DNA of 64,000 bases from Lentzea tibetensis (GTDB lineage: Bacteria > Actinomycetota > Actinomycetes > Mycobacteriales > Pseudonocardiaceae): positions 124,001-188,000 of the forward strand of contig NZ_VOBR01000016.1 in NCBI RefSeq assembly GCF_007845675.1, read 5' to 3'. The notes beneath the pieces were generated by a model. That model saw nothing but the letters and a program-made list of their open reading frames with translations, was not told the DNA's origin and searched no databases. Shown piece by piece: positions 26,522-35,236 of the stretch; position 1 is the stretch's first letter, and the number at the start of each line of letters is the position of its first letter. Both the position numbers and the translations under genes were made by a program.

Positions 26522-27298
26522 TTGTCCGGATGTACACCAGCGGTCGCCGACTACCCGGCGGGCGCCCGGATGCCGACGCGGGTGATCGACGACTACGAGC
26601 TCGTCTGGATGCTGCGCGGCCGCGCGACGTTCGTCACGCCGGACGGCACGACGCCGCTCGTTCCCGGTGTGCTGCTGCTGATCCCGCCCGGCTTCGAGCA
26701 CGGCTTCGACTGGGACCCCGCCCGCCCGAGCAGGCACGGTTACGTCCACTTCGGACCTTCGTACGTGGACGGAACCGTTGCGGCACCGGTGTTCGCGCGG
26801 ATGACGGGTGACAACCCGATCGGCGGGCTGTGCGCGTACCTGCTCACCGGCCTCCAGGTCGACGAGACCCTGCGCTACCTGGTGTCGGTCGTGCTGGCGG
26901 ACCCGCCGGAGCCGCCGGTCACCGGGCCGCTCGTCCACGCCGTCGAGCACCTGCGCCGCACGTGGGCCGAGTTGCCGCTGCGCCGGGTCGACGTGCGGGA
27001 GCTGGCCGCTGCGGCGGCGGTGACCCGCGGCTACCTGAACCGGCTGTGCAGGCAGGAGTTCGGGGTGAGCGTGGCGGCCGCGCTGGAGCAGGTGCGGTGC
27101 TCGCGGGCGGAGACCCTGCTGACCCGCACGGACATGACCGTCGACGCGGTGGCGCGGCAGTGCGGGTTCGCCGACGTCAGCCACTTCTCGCACCGGTTCT
27201 CCGCGCTGTACGGCGTGCCGCCCAGCGCGTATCCCGGCAGCCCCACCGTCATGGACCACCCCGGTGTGCGGCGGCTCACCCGGCTGCTGTGGGCCTGA
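26522..27298 (+). CDS. AraC family transcriptional regulator
   Basis: 258 aa. N-terminal cupin-like ligand domain (ADYPAGARMPTRVIDDYELVW and a PGFEHGF segment) and a C-terminal double helix-turn-helix with the AraC signature around AVARQCGFADVSHFSHRFSALYG. TTG start at 26522 preceded by AGGAGG nine bases upstream; an ATG at 26570 is possible but would cut the cupin start. Probably controls the divergent dioxygenase gene. Confidence 0.85.
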   Translation: MSGCTPAVADYPAGARMPTRVIDDYELVWMLRGRATFVTPDGTTPLVPGVLLLIPPGFEHGFDWDPARPSRHGYVHFGPSYVDGTVAAPVFARMTGDNPIGGLCAYLLTGLQVDETLRYLVSVVLADPPEPPVTGPLVHAVEHLRRTWAELPLRRVDVRELAAAAAVTRGYLNRLCRQEFGVSVAAALEQVRCSRAETLLTRTDMTVDAVARQCGFADVSHFSHRFSALYGVPPSAYPGSPTVMDHPGVRRLTRLLWA

Positions 27299-27328
27299 GC
27301 CGGGCGCGGTCGGCGTTGGTGAACGCGC

Positions 27329-28399
27329 TCAGGTGAGCGTCGTGAGGACGTGCTCCTCGGTGACCTGGAGCCCGGTCGCCGCCATGGTCCCGGCGAGCTG
27401 GGCGTCCCACGACGCGGCGGGCGGCGGCGTGGTCAGCGTCGGCAGCTCGACGCCCTGCGTGAGCAGCGCGGCGACCGCGTCGCGGTAGTCGGTCGCGGAC
27501 ATTCGCCATGCCGTGCCGCCGGTCCACGCCAGCACGTCGTCGACCAGCCTGATGCCGTCCGCGGTGAAGTCGCCGTGGCAGCGGATGCGCGTGCCCCGGT
27601 CGGCCAGGCGCGCGAGGTGGTGCCGCGCCTGTGCAGTGAGCCCGTGGTCGAGCACCAGCAGCGGGCCGGGGAAACCGGACTCCAGCAGGCGCGGGCTGCG
27701 GCACACGGTGATCTCGGCGAACTCGGGTGCGCTGTCCAGCGTGAGGTGGCCGTTGGTCGTCAGCACCGGGTCGGCGAGTCCGTCCCGCAGCACGCCGCAG
27801 CGCTCCCACAGGGTGCGCGGATCACGCGGTACGTCCACGCCGTGCGCGAGCGCGGCCGCGCGCAGGACGATCCGCGCCAGCGGTCGTCCGTCGTCGAGGT
27901 CGTTGCCCGCCAACGAGTGCCGTGACACCCACGCGCGCGGTGGTGCGTCGAGCGCCATGCGGCTGAGCACCTCGGCGGCGCGCGTCGCGAGCATCGGCAG
28001 CGCCGGCTGGGGGATCTTGCCGTAGCGGCGCACCTGCTCGATCCACGCCGCCGCCCACGGCCGCGCGTCCAGCCTGTGCTCGCGCAACGCGAACCGCAGC
28101 ACCGCGTCCGCCGTCGGCGCCTCCTGCTCGGCCGTCATGCCGACCGGCCTGCCGTGCACGGACTCCAGCACGCCGACCAGCGTGGTCCCGGCGGCGCGCA
28201 GGTGTTCGTCCAGGCGCGCCAACGAGATCTGCCTGCGCGCCGGGTGCGCGACGGGCTTGCGCAGCACCTCGCCCAGCGCCTCGGCGGTCGCCGCGTCCTC
28301 GACGCGGATGCTGAACGCCGAGCGCCCGCCGCCCTCGAGCGTCTCGCGCGCGAGTTGCCACAATTTGGCCAGTTCAGGGCGGTGGTACGGATTTGTCAC
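27329..28399 (-). CDS. jetD: JetD-like (TIGR02679/DUF2399) Wadjet nuclease subunit, divergent
   Basis: 356-aa homologue of JetD, the TOPRIM/topoisomerase VI-like nuclease that cleaves plasmids extruded by the Wadjet SMC complex. The LWERCGVL segment (about 198-205), the C-terminal TOPRIM-like region and the terminal WRMSATDY agree with the type II family as I recall it. However, the expected CENP (catalytic Glu) reads CRSP at 233-236, and the expected GDFD reads GDFT (D277, T279). The protein is also shorter than usual for the family. It may be catalytically impaired or repurposed. It is on the same strand as jetABC but separated from it by two opposite-strand genes. Confidence 0.75.
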   Translation of the reverse strand: MTNPYHRPELAKLWQLARETLEGGGRSAFSIRVEDAATAEALGEVLRKPVAHPARRQISLARLDEHLRAAGTTLVGVLESVHGRPVGMTAEQEAPTADAVLRFALREHRLDARPWAAAWIEQVRRYGKIPQPALPMLATRAAEVLSRMALDAPPRAWVSRHSLAGNDLDDGRPLARIVLRAAALAHGVDVPRDPRTLWERCGVLRDGLADPVLTTNGHLTLDSAPEFAEITVCRSPRLLESGFPGPLLVLDHGLTAQARHHLARLADRGTRIRCHGDFTADGIRLVDDVLAWTGGTAWRMSATDYRDAVAALLTQGVELPTLTTPPPAASWDAQLAGTMAATGLQVTEEHVLTTLT

Positions 28400-28459
28400 G
28401 CCATCAAAATAGGTTATGGATTCTCGTTCGGCCGCGAACGGGCTTGTCTACAATCGCGT

Positions 28460-28473
28460 GTGACGGGGGTCAC
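28460..28473. promoter_or_regulatory. Inverted repeat GTGAC-N4-GTCAC
   Basis: A 5+4+5 bp perfect inverted repeat in the gap between jetD and the membrane-protein gene, flanked by direct copies of CAATCG (28451-28456 and 28475-28480). Possible operator; no regulator is linked to it. Confidence 0.25.
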
Positions 28474-28509
28474 GCAATCGATCTTGAAGCAAGGCCAGGG
28501 GGAGTGATC

Positions 28510-29163
28510 TTGCGGTCCGGACTCGTCGCCACCATCGTTCTCGCTTGCATCGCCGGAGTCTCGTTCCTCACCGCGTGGCTGATCACCATGGGGTCCAAGG
28601 GCGGTGAGCTCGCCGACATCCTGTCCACCTCACTGGGTGCGCTGTCGTTGCTCGTCACCGCGCTCAGCTTCTCGTTCAACGTCAGGGAGCGCAGGCGGCC
28701 CGAGCGGCACGCGAAGGTCCACCGGCCCCGCTGGATGTGGGTCTCGGCGGCACTGCTCACGACCGCGCTCGCCGGTGTCGCCGGCTACTTCTGGATCTTC
28801 GTCAAGTCGGACATCCCGGTGACCGACCGTGCGCAGATCACCGACGGCGCCCGGATGAAGGTCGGTGTCGAGGCGGCGATCCACATCCCCGGCGACCCGC
28901 CGGATCGCAGGTACTTCGCGTTCGTGCCCGCACTGACCAACCCGACGGCGGTCGGGGACTGCGTCGGCTCCGCGCGGCTGAAGATCGCGTTGACGATCGA
29001 CGGCAGGCGGACCCAGCAGCAGACGGGTGTGCTGCCGCAGCAGGAGATCACGATGGACCTCGACGGCGTCGCTCGCGAAGCGAAGGTGCTGGTCGTGCTC
29101 GACATGCAGGACCCGGCCTGCGAGGTCGACCTGAGCCTCACCGAAGCCGTTCTCTACAACTAG
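28510..29163 (+). CDS. Hypothetical three-helix membrane protein
   Basis: 217 aa. Hydrophobic segments at about residues 5-23, 35-52 and 77-97, then an extracytoplasmic C-terminal domain with two cysteines (GDCVG and PACEV). No family recognised. The TTG at 28510 has AGGGGGA six bases upstream; a GTG at 28504 is the alternative. Followed after 14 bp by a solute-binding lipoprotein on the same strand, so the two probably form an operon. The pair lies between jetC and jetD, pointing against them. It may sense or anchor the lipoprotein; that is inference. Confidence 0.65.
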   Translation: MRSGLVATIVLACIAGVSFLTAWLITMGSKGGELADILSTSLGALSLLVTALSFSFNVRERRRPERHAKVHRPRWMWVSAALLTTALAGVAGYFWIFVKSDIPVTDRAQITDGARMKVGVEAAIHIPGDPPDRRYFAFVPALTNPTAVGDCVGSARLKIALTIDGRRTQQQTGVLPQQEITMDLDGVAREAKVLVVLDMQDPACEVDLSLTEAVLYN

Positions 29164-29177
29164 GAAGAGCTGTCGCC

Positions 29178-30023
29178 ATGCTTCGCCTTCTCGCTGTCCT
29201 GCTGGCCGCGGCGCTGCTCGCCGCGTGCGGCTCCCAGGGCAGAACACCGACCACCGCCGCGTCGGCGCCGACCACGCGCGAAGCAGCCGCCGCGCCGCCG
29301 CTCAACGTCGGCGTGTCCACGGACCTCCCCGGTGTCGGCAGCTTCGACGCGAGCGCGCACGTGCGGTCCGGGTTCGACGTCGACCTGTACCGCTGGCTGG
29401 CCAACGAGAGCCCCGAGTTCACCCCGGTCGAGGTCGACCTGCCGATCAAGGACCGGGTGAACGCGTTGGTGGACAAGAAGGTCGGCATCGTGGTGGCCGG
29501 TTTCTCCATCACCGACGAGCGCCGCAAGTCGATCTCGTTCGCGGGCCCCTACCTGGAGACCCAGCAGGGCGTGCTGATCCGCGCCGACGACAAGCGGATC
29601 GCCGTCGTCAACGACCTCAGCGGCAAGACGGTGTGCGCGCCGCGGGGCAGCACGTCGCTGGCGCAGCTGTCCCAGGCGCAGCAGGGCCGGATCACGATCG
29701 TCGAGGTCACCGGCTCGCAGGAGTGCGTCGACAAGCTGGTCGCCGGTCAGGTGGACGCCTTCTCCACCGACCAGCTGATGCTCTACGGGTTCGCCAGGAA
29801 GGACGCGGCGCGGGTCGCCGTGGTGCCGAACCTCGTCTTCGGCGCCAAGGAGCGCTACGGCATCGGGCTGCCCAAGGGTGACGTCGCGTTGTGCAGGCAG
29901 CTCAGCGAGAAGCTCCGCACGTTCATGACGAGCGGGGCGTGGGAGGAGTTCTTCCGCACGAACTTCGGCGAGCTCAGCCCGGCCGGGTACAAGCCGGACC
30001 CGTACGTGCTCGACCCCTGCTGA
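29178..30023 (+). CDS. Family 3 solute-binding lipoprotein
   Basis: 281 aa. Lipoprotein signal peptide with lipobox LAAC (Cys17), then a periplasmic-binding-protein fold of the amino-acid (SBP_bac_3) type: a GVSTDLPGVGSF entry strand, GFDVDLYRWL, DRVNALVDKKVGIVVAGFSITDERRK, SFAGPYLETQQGVL and GLPKGD. No permease or ATPase gene is nearby, so it is an orphan receptor or feeds a transporter encoded elsewhere. ATG at 29178 with AGGAAG upstream. Its stop abuts the stop of jetC. Confidence 0.85.
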   Translation: MLRLLAVLLAAALLAACGSQGRTPTTAASAPTTREAAAAPPLNVGVSTDLPGVGSFDASAHVRSGFDVDLYRWLANESPEFTPVEVDLPIKDRVNALVDKKVGIVVAGFSITDERRKSISFAGPYLETQQGVLIRADDKRIAVVNDLSGKTVCAPRGSTSLAQLSQAQQGRITIVEVTGSQECVDKLVAGQVDAFSTDQLMLYGFARKDAARVAVVPNLVFGAKERYGIGLPKGDVALCRQLSEKLRTFMTSGAWEEFFRTNFGELSPAGYKPDPYVLDPC

Positions 30024-33000
30024 TCACGGATCGACCCGGTCCAGCGCCGCCCCGTCCCACGTGGTCTGCGTGCACGCCACCCCGCGCCCGTTCTTGGGCC
30101 GCAGCACGTCGTAGATGTGCATGCGCGGAATCTTGTCCGACACGCCCCACCCGGACGGCCAGGTGATCACCCAGTCCATGTCCAGGTCGACGAGCAGGCC
30201 GAGCATGCGGGCGATCGTCGGGTCGTCGAGGCGTTCGAACGCCTCGTCCAGCAGCACCAGGCGCAGCGGGTCGAACTCGCCGGACACCGCGTCGTAGAAG
30301 CTGGCCGCCGCGGCGAACAGGGTCACGTACGAGATCAGGCGGGTCTCGCCGGACGACAGCTGGCGCAGGCGCCGTTCGCGCGGGTTGCCGTCCGGGCCGG
30401 TGTCGGCGACGGTCACCGTGAACTGGTGCCACGTGCGGTAGTCCAGCGCGCGAGAGAGGATCTCGGCGTAGCCGCCGGTGTGCGTGTCGCGCTCGGCCTC
30501 GATGCGTTCGGTGAACACGCGGCGCAAGGTCGCGTCCTGCTCGGGCGTGCGTTCACCGAACGGCAGGCGCACCAGTGCGAGCGCCTGGCGCGTCTCGTCG
30601 TCCAGCGCCGAGCTCGACTTCCAGGACAGCTTCACGTGCACGCCCTGGCTCGACCGCGCCTGGGACAGCACCTCGTTCATCCGCTTCGTCAGGTCCTCGG
30701 CCACCGAGATCTGGCCGCGCAGCCACTCGGCCAGGTCGCGGATCAGGTAGTCGGCGAAGATGCTCTGGTACTGCTCGTCGAGGAAACCGCGCTGCTCGGC
30801 CAGTTTCGTCGTCACCTGGCGGGCGGCGACCGCGACCGGGCGCGCGCCCTCCTCGCCGGTCACCGTCACGGTCAGCAGGCCCGCGTGCTGCTCGGCGGCG
30901 ATGTCGTGGCTGCCGGACAACGACGTCTGCAACGCCTGCAGCTTGCTGATCACCGTCGCCTCACCCGCACCGCGCCGGTCGCCCGCCTCCGTGATCGCGG
31001 CGCGCACCGCGGCGTGGTCACCGTCCACCTCGGGCAGTGCGGCGACGAGCAGGCCCGGTGCGCGCACGGTCGCGTCGAACTGCGACACCGCACGGACCTC
31101 GGCGTCCTCGGCCTCGGTGACCTGCTCGGAGTTGGTCTCCAGCAACGCTTCCAGCTTCGCGGCCTGTTCGCGGGCCGCGGTGACCTGCTCGCGCACGGTC
31201 TTCAGGTCCGTGCGCATCTGCTTGCGCTGCGACTCCAGCGACGTCAGCTGTCCGGCGATCTCGCGCGCCTCGCCGCCGATCGCGTCGGTCAGCTCCGCCA
31301 GCGTGCTCGCCTGGGCCGCGTAGTCGACGCACCGCGCGTCCGCGTCCGACTCGGCGGTCTCGCGGTCCTGCACGGACTCGTGGTAGCGGTGCGCGGCGTC
31401 GGTCAGGTCGGAGATCGTGCCCTGGCAACGCTTCCGCATCGCGTCACCGAGCCGGTCCGCGATGCGCTGCGCCTCGGCGGCCGCCGACTGGGCGTGCCGC
31501 AGGCCGTCCGAGTCGGCGGGCAGGCCCGCGTCACCGGCCTGCTTCACCAGCTCGCCGCGCGCGGCTTCCACGCGCGTCGCGGCCGTGTCCAGCTCGGCGC
31601 GGAGCTCCTGGGTGCGCTGTTGCGCGCGTTCGGCCGACTCCTCCGCCGACTGCACGCGGCTGTGCTTCGCGATCAGCTCGCCATCGGCGGGGAACTCCGC
31701 CAGGTGCGACTCCCAGGCAGCGACCTGCTCGTGCGCGCCGGCCAGTTCCTCTTCAGCCACACCGAGTTCGGCGCGCAACGACGCCAGCTGGTCCTCGAGG
31801 TCCGAGATCCGGCGCTGCCGTGCCGCCTCGCGCGCACCGGCGCCGATGAACTCGGCTTCCGGCTTGCTCCACCGCCCGGTGAGCACACCCGCACGCCAGC
31901 CGCCGTCAACCGACAGCACCAGCGCGTTGTCGTCGTCGAGCGCCACCGCGGCCAGCAGCTCTGCCACCAGCTCCTCGGCCACCGGCGACCCCTCCACCGC
32001 CGGCACGAGCACGTCGGCCAGCGAACGACCGGCGACTGCGGGCCGCGAGGTCGCGACGACGTAGCCGTCGCACGAGCCCTCGGTGACCCACGCGTCGAGC
32101 AGGCCGCTCGCCTGCAACGCCGCCTCCAGCCCGGCTCGTTCGGAGTCGCTCAGCGATGAAGTGAAGTCCACCAACCGGTAGAAGGGTGCGCCGCTGGCAG
32201 AATCCCGTTGTGCCGCAACGTACTTGCCCGGCTCGGGGACGCGCTCGTCACCGGAGCGCAGGCCGGCCAGCTCGGCGTCCAGCTCGTCGATGCGCGTGCG
32301 GAGCTCGGTGCGCTGCTGGGAGAACGCGTGCGCGGCGTCGCGGGCGGCCTGCACCAGCGGGCCCGTCCACTCGCGGGCCATGCCGGTCAACGCCCGCGCG
32401 CCTGCCGGGTCGATCACCGACGGCAGTGCGAACTCCTGCTCCGGCCGTTCACCGGCCAGCGGGCCCGCACCGCACCACGTCTCGACGCTCGAGAGCCACG
32501 CGGAGGTCAGTGACGCGAGCTCCTGCACCTCCTGGTTGCGCAGCGCGGTCGACTCGGTCGCGGCGAGCTGCGAGTCGCGTGCCTTCTGCCGCAACGAGTC
32601 CACGGACAGCTGCTGCGCGTCCAGCTCCAGCGCCTGCTGGTGCAACGCCAAGGCCAACGCACCCCGTTGCCGCGCAAGGGAGGCGATGGAGGTCGTGGCG
32701 TCGGATGCCTTGCCCAACGCGGTGACGACGTCCTCGGTCGCGGCGGCGGGCGGTACGCGCCGTTCGATCGGCAGGGGCTCGGACTCGGGGTCCGGCTTGG
32801 CGCGCACCGATGCCGTGACAACGGAAGCCGACGCGTCCGGCACCTGCGGCACGACGGGCGCGAGCGAGTCGTCCATGCCCGCGGCACGCAGGTGCTGGCG
32901 CAGCGGCTCGCTCAGCTCGGCGGCCGAACCCAGGTCCTCGGCGAGGCGGCGCAACAGGCGCAGCACACCCTCGACGGCCGCGTCCTCCTGCGCCCGTTGC

Positions 33001-34049
33001 TTCGCGGCCATCTCCAGCGCCGCGATCGCGGAGGAACGCTTCTCCGCCACCAGGTTCTCGCGCGTCTTCAGGTCCTGCAGATCGCGGAACGCGGGCAGTT
33101 CCTTCAGCGCCGCGATGGTCTCCTCGGCCTGCTGCTCACCGGTCTCGAGCTCGCCGAGCGACTGCTCCGACGACACCCGCTCCGACCGCGTCTGGTCCAG
33201 CTGGCCGGACAGCTTCGCCTGCTCGCGCCGCAGCCGCGCGACGGACTTCTCGGCCGCGTCCAGCTTCTCCGCCGACGAGCGCAGCCCGCCGAACGCGTAG
33301 TCCGAGTACGTCTTGAGGAACGTGCCCAGCGCACTGTCCGCGGAGGACAGTCGCGTGATGTTCTCGCGGATCGACTCGAGGTCGTCGAACGACGTCGCCA
33401 GCTGCTCGATCATGACCTGGTCCAGCGGCGGCAGCGCGTCCGACAGGATCTGCTCCAGCTGGCCTTCCAGCACCTTCAGTCCGACGTCCGGGTTGCGCAG
33501 CGTGCGCTGCAGGTGCAGCAGGTCCGGGTAGCGCGCGGCAGGCACGCCGTAGACGGTCTCCGCGATCTTGGCGCGGAACGCCGCGTCCTCGAACACGCAG
33601 TCCGCGCCGATCACGTCACGCAGGTTCGCGGGCCCCAGCGGCACCCGGTCCGGCCCGGCGAGCTGCAGGTCGTGGCCGACCCGCATGCCGGTGACGAACC
33701 GCCACGAGTCCGTGATCGCCTGCGACGTCTTGGACGCCTTCACGCCGAGTCCGCAGGTCAGGAACTCCTCGTCGCGCTTGAGCTCCACCCACGCGTACCC
33801 GATGCGGTTCGGGCCGCCGTCGTAGTCGTCCAGCATGAGCCGCCGGATGCTGACCGTGTCGAAGCCCTTCGAACCGAGCTGACGCAGGTCGCCGTCGAGG
33901 CACAGCGGCAGCAGCAGCTCGAGCGTGCGCGACTTGCCGGAGCCGTTGGTGCCCTGGAAGATCGCGCGCCCACCGGAGAAGTCGAACGTCTGCTCGGTGT
34001 ACTGCCAGATGTTGACGATGCCGCCGCGGTGCAGCCGCCACCTGCTCAT
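30024..34049 (-). CDS. jetC: JetC-like SMC/MukB-type ATPase (TIGR02680)
   Basis: 1341-aa SMC-like motor of a Wadjet system, which extrudes circular DNA loops and marks small plasmids for cleavage. The ATP head is split: Walker A GTNGSGKS (33-40) at the N-terminus, and ABC signature LSSGETR (1231-1237) plus Walker B VLLDEAF (LDEAF 1267-1271) at the C-terminus. Long coiled coils (Glu/Ala/Arg/Gln-rich heptads) flank a central hinge-like globular segment. All ATPase motifs are intact. Its ATG overlaps the jetB stop by 4 bp, so jetABC are translationally coupled. Confidence 0.92.
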   Translation of the reverse strand: MSRWRLHRGGIVNIWQYTEQTFDFSGGRAIFQGTNGSGKSRTLELLLPLCLDGDLRQLGSKGFDTVSIRRLMLDDYDGGPNRIGYAWVELKRDEEFLTCGLGVKASKTSQAITDSWRFVTGMRVGHDLQLAGPDRVPLGPANLRDVIGADCVFEDAAFRAKIAETVYGVPAARYPDLLHLQRTLRNPDVGLKVLEGQLEQILSDALPPLDQVMIEQLATSFDDLESIRENITRLSSADSALGTFLKTYSDYAFGGLRSSAEKLDAAEKSVARLRREQAKLSGQLDQTRSERVSSEQSLGELETGEQQAEETIAALKELPAFRDLQDLKTRENLVAEKRSSAIAALEMAAKQRAQEDAAVEGVLRLLRRLAEDLGSAAELSEPLRQHLRAAGMDDSLAPVVPQVPDASASVVTASVRAKPDPESEPLPIERRVPPAAATEDVVTALGKASDATTSIASLARQRGALALALHQQALELDAQQLSVDSLRQKARDSQLAATESTALRNQEVQELASLTSAWLSSVETWCGAGPLAGERPEQEFALPSVIDPAGARALTGMAREWTGPLVQAARDAAHAFSQQRTELRTRIDELDAELAGLRSGDERVPEPGKYVAAQRDSASGAPFYRLVDFTSSLSDSERAGLEAALQASGLLDAWVTEGSCDGYVVATSRPAVAGRSLADVLVPAVEGSPVAEELVAELLAAVALDDDNALVLSVDGGWRAGVLTGRWSKPEAEFIGAGAREAARQRRISDLEDQLASLRAELGVAEEELAGAHEQVAAWESHLAEFPADGELIAKHSRVQSAEESAERAQQRTQELRAELDTAATRVEAARGELVKQAGDAGLPADSDGLRHAQSAAAEAQRIADRLGDAMRKRCQGTISDLTDAAHRYHESVQDRETAESDADARCVDYAAQASTLAELTDAIGGEAREIAGQLTSLESQRKQMRTDLKTVREQVTAAREQAAKLEALLETNSEQVTEAEDAEVRAVSQFDATVRAPGLLVAALPEVDGDHAAVRAAITEAGDRRGAGEATVISKLQALQTSLSGSHDIAAEQHAGLLTVTVTGEEGARPVAVAARQVTTKLAEQRGFLDEQYQSIFADYLIRDLAEWLRGQISVAEDLTKRMNEVLSQARSSQGVHVKLSWKSSSALDDETRQALALVRLPFGERTPEQDATLRRVFTERIEAERDTHTGGYAEILSRALDYRTWHQFTVTVADTGPDGNPRERRLRQLSSGETRLISYVTLFAAAASFYDAVSGEFDPLRLVLLDEAFERLDDPTIARMLGLLVDLDMDWVITWPSGWGVSDKIPRMHIYDVLRPKNGRGVACTQTTWDGAALDRVDP

Positions 34050-35236
34050 GACGCGTTCTCCTCATCGAACAGGGACCAGCTGGGCACTACCTCGGCCACG
34101 GGTTCCGGCACGGCTTCCCGTTCCGGATCGCCGTCCGGCACCGGGATCCACCGGTGCGCCGCCGCGCTGATCGACCAGCCGTCGTCGCACGGGACAGCGA
34201 GTCCCATGCGCCGCAACAACTCCGTCACCTCGTCGGTCAACCGGTCGAGGTCGTCGGTGAACTGCTTCGACCACGCCGCCGGGTAGTCCTCGACGAGCAC
34301 GGCGCACGCCTCACGAATCCGTTGCCGGGCAACGACATGCCGTGCGGGCGCGTCTTCGTGCTCGTGCTCCACCAGCTCGGGCAGTGCGAGCAACGCGATG
34401 CGCGCGACCGTCGAGGTGCCGGGGAAGTAGAGGTCGGTGAGGACGTCCTCGGGATCGGACGTCAGCACGCCCTCGACCCGGCACTCGGTGTAGAGGCCGA
34501 AGCACTGCTCCAGCAACGCGGTTTCCTTGCGCTGGTTGCGGCGCAGCCACTCGGACTGGTCGTCCGGCAGGTCCGCGTACAGCACCAGCGGCGTCTCGAC
34601 GAGCTTGCGGCGCACCGCGTGCTCGACGCCGCGCGGGCCGGGACGCGCGGCGAGCCGCACCAGGTGCTCCGGCGACTCGGCCTCGCCGACCGGGCCCGTG
34701 ACGAGCTGGCCGAGCAGGTCCGTGTCGATGGTGATCAGCGCTTCCTGCGGCACGGTGTCCTGCACGACCGTGCCCTCGGTCTCGTGCACCACGCCCAGCG
34801 ACACCAGGTGGCGCAGCGCGGCGGTGAGCGCACGGCGTTCGGTGATGTCGTCCGGCGCGTCGATGCCCGCTTCCGTCGCGGCGGCGCGGATGTCGGCCAC
34901 CAGCCGTGACAGCAGCGTCTGGCGGCCGGTGCCGGTCAGCACGGCCAGCGTCAGCGCCAGGTAGGCATACGCGCGCGGCGACAGACCCAGCACGCCACGG
35001 GTGTCGTCGTTGCCGGGGCCGGACTTGTACAGGCGCGCGAAGCGGCGTTCGACGACCAGCCGGTAGCCCAGCAGGCCGGCGAAGAGGTCCTGGAGCACCG
35101 CGCGGTGCCGGTAGACGAGCGTGAGCAGCTCGCCGTCCGGGCCGTCCGTGCGCAGCAACGGCCTGCGCAGCAACGTGCGCGCGCAGCGCACCACGTTCGC
35201 GGCGTCGATGTCCGAGAGCTCGTCGAGTTGGTTCAT
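34046..35236 (-). CDS. jetB: JetB-like (TIGR02678/DUF2398) Wadjet kleisin-associated subunit
   Basis: 396 aa. JetB is the MukE/KITE-like winged-helix subunit that bridges JetA and JetC. The protein is soluble with winged-helix-like segments; the opening VVRCARTLLRRPLL and the LVYRHRAVLQDLFAGLLGYRL motif match the DUF2398 family. The ATG at 35236 forms an ATGA overlap with the jetA stop; the longer frame upstream runs antisense-like through jetA in another phase and is not real. The C-terminus overlaps jetC by 4 bp. Confidence 0.88.
   Translation of the reverse strand: MNQLDELSDIDAANVVRCARTLLRRPLLRTDGPDGELLTLVYRHRAVLQDLFAGLLGYRLVVERRFARLYKSGPGNDDTRGVLGLSPRAYAYLALTLAVLTGTGRQTLLSRLVADIRAAATEAGIDAPDDITERRALTAALRHLVSLGVVHETEGTVVQDTVPQEALITIDTDLLGQLVTGPVGEAESPEHLVRLAARPGPRGVEHAVRRKLVETPLVLYADLPDDQSEWLRRNQRKETALLEQCFGLYTECRVEGVLTSDPEDVLTDLYFPGTSTVARIALLALPELVEHEHEDAPARHVVARQRIREACAVLVEDYPAAWSKQFTDDLDRLTDEVTELLRRMGLAVPCDDGWSISAAAHRWIPVPDGDPEREAVPEPVAEVVPSWSLFDEENAS

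Noticed and set aside
30117-34286. Two long plus-strand frames opposite jetC
   Set aside because: Shadows of the jetC codon pattern; no recognisable domain, and jetC has intact ATPase motifs.
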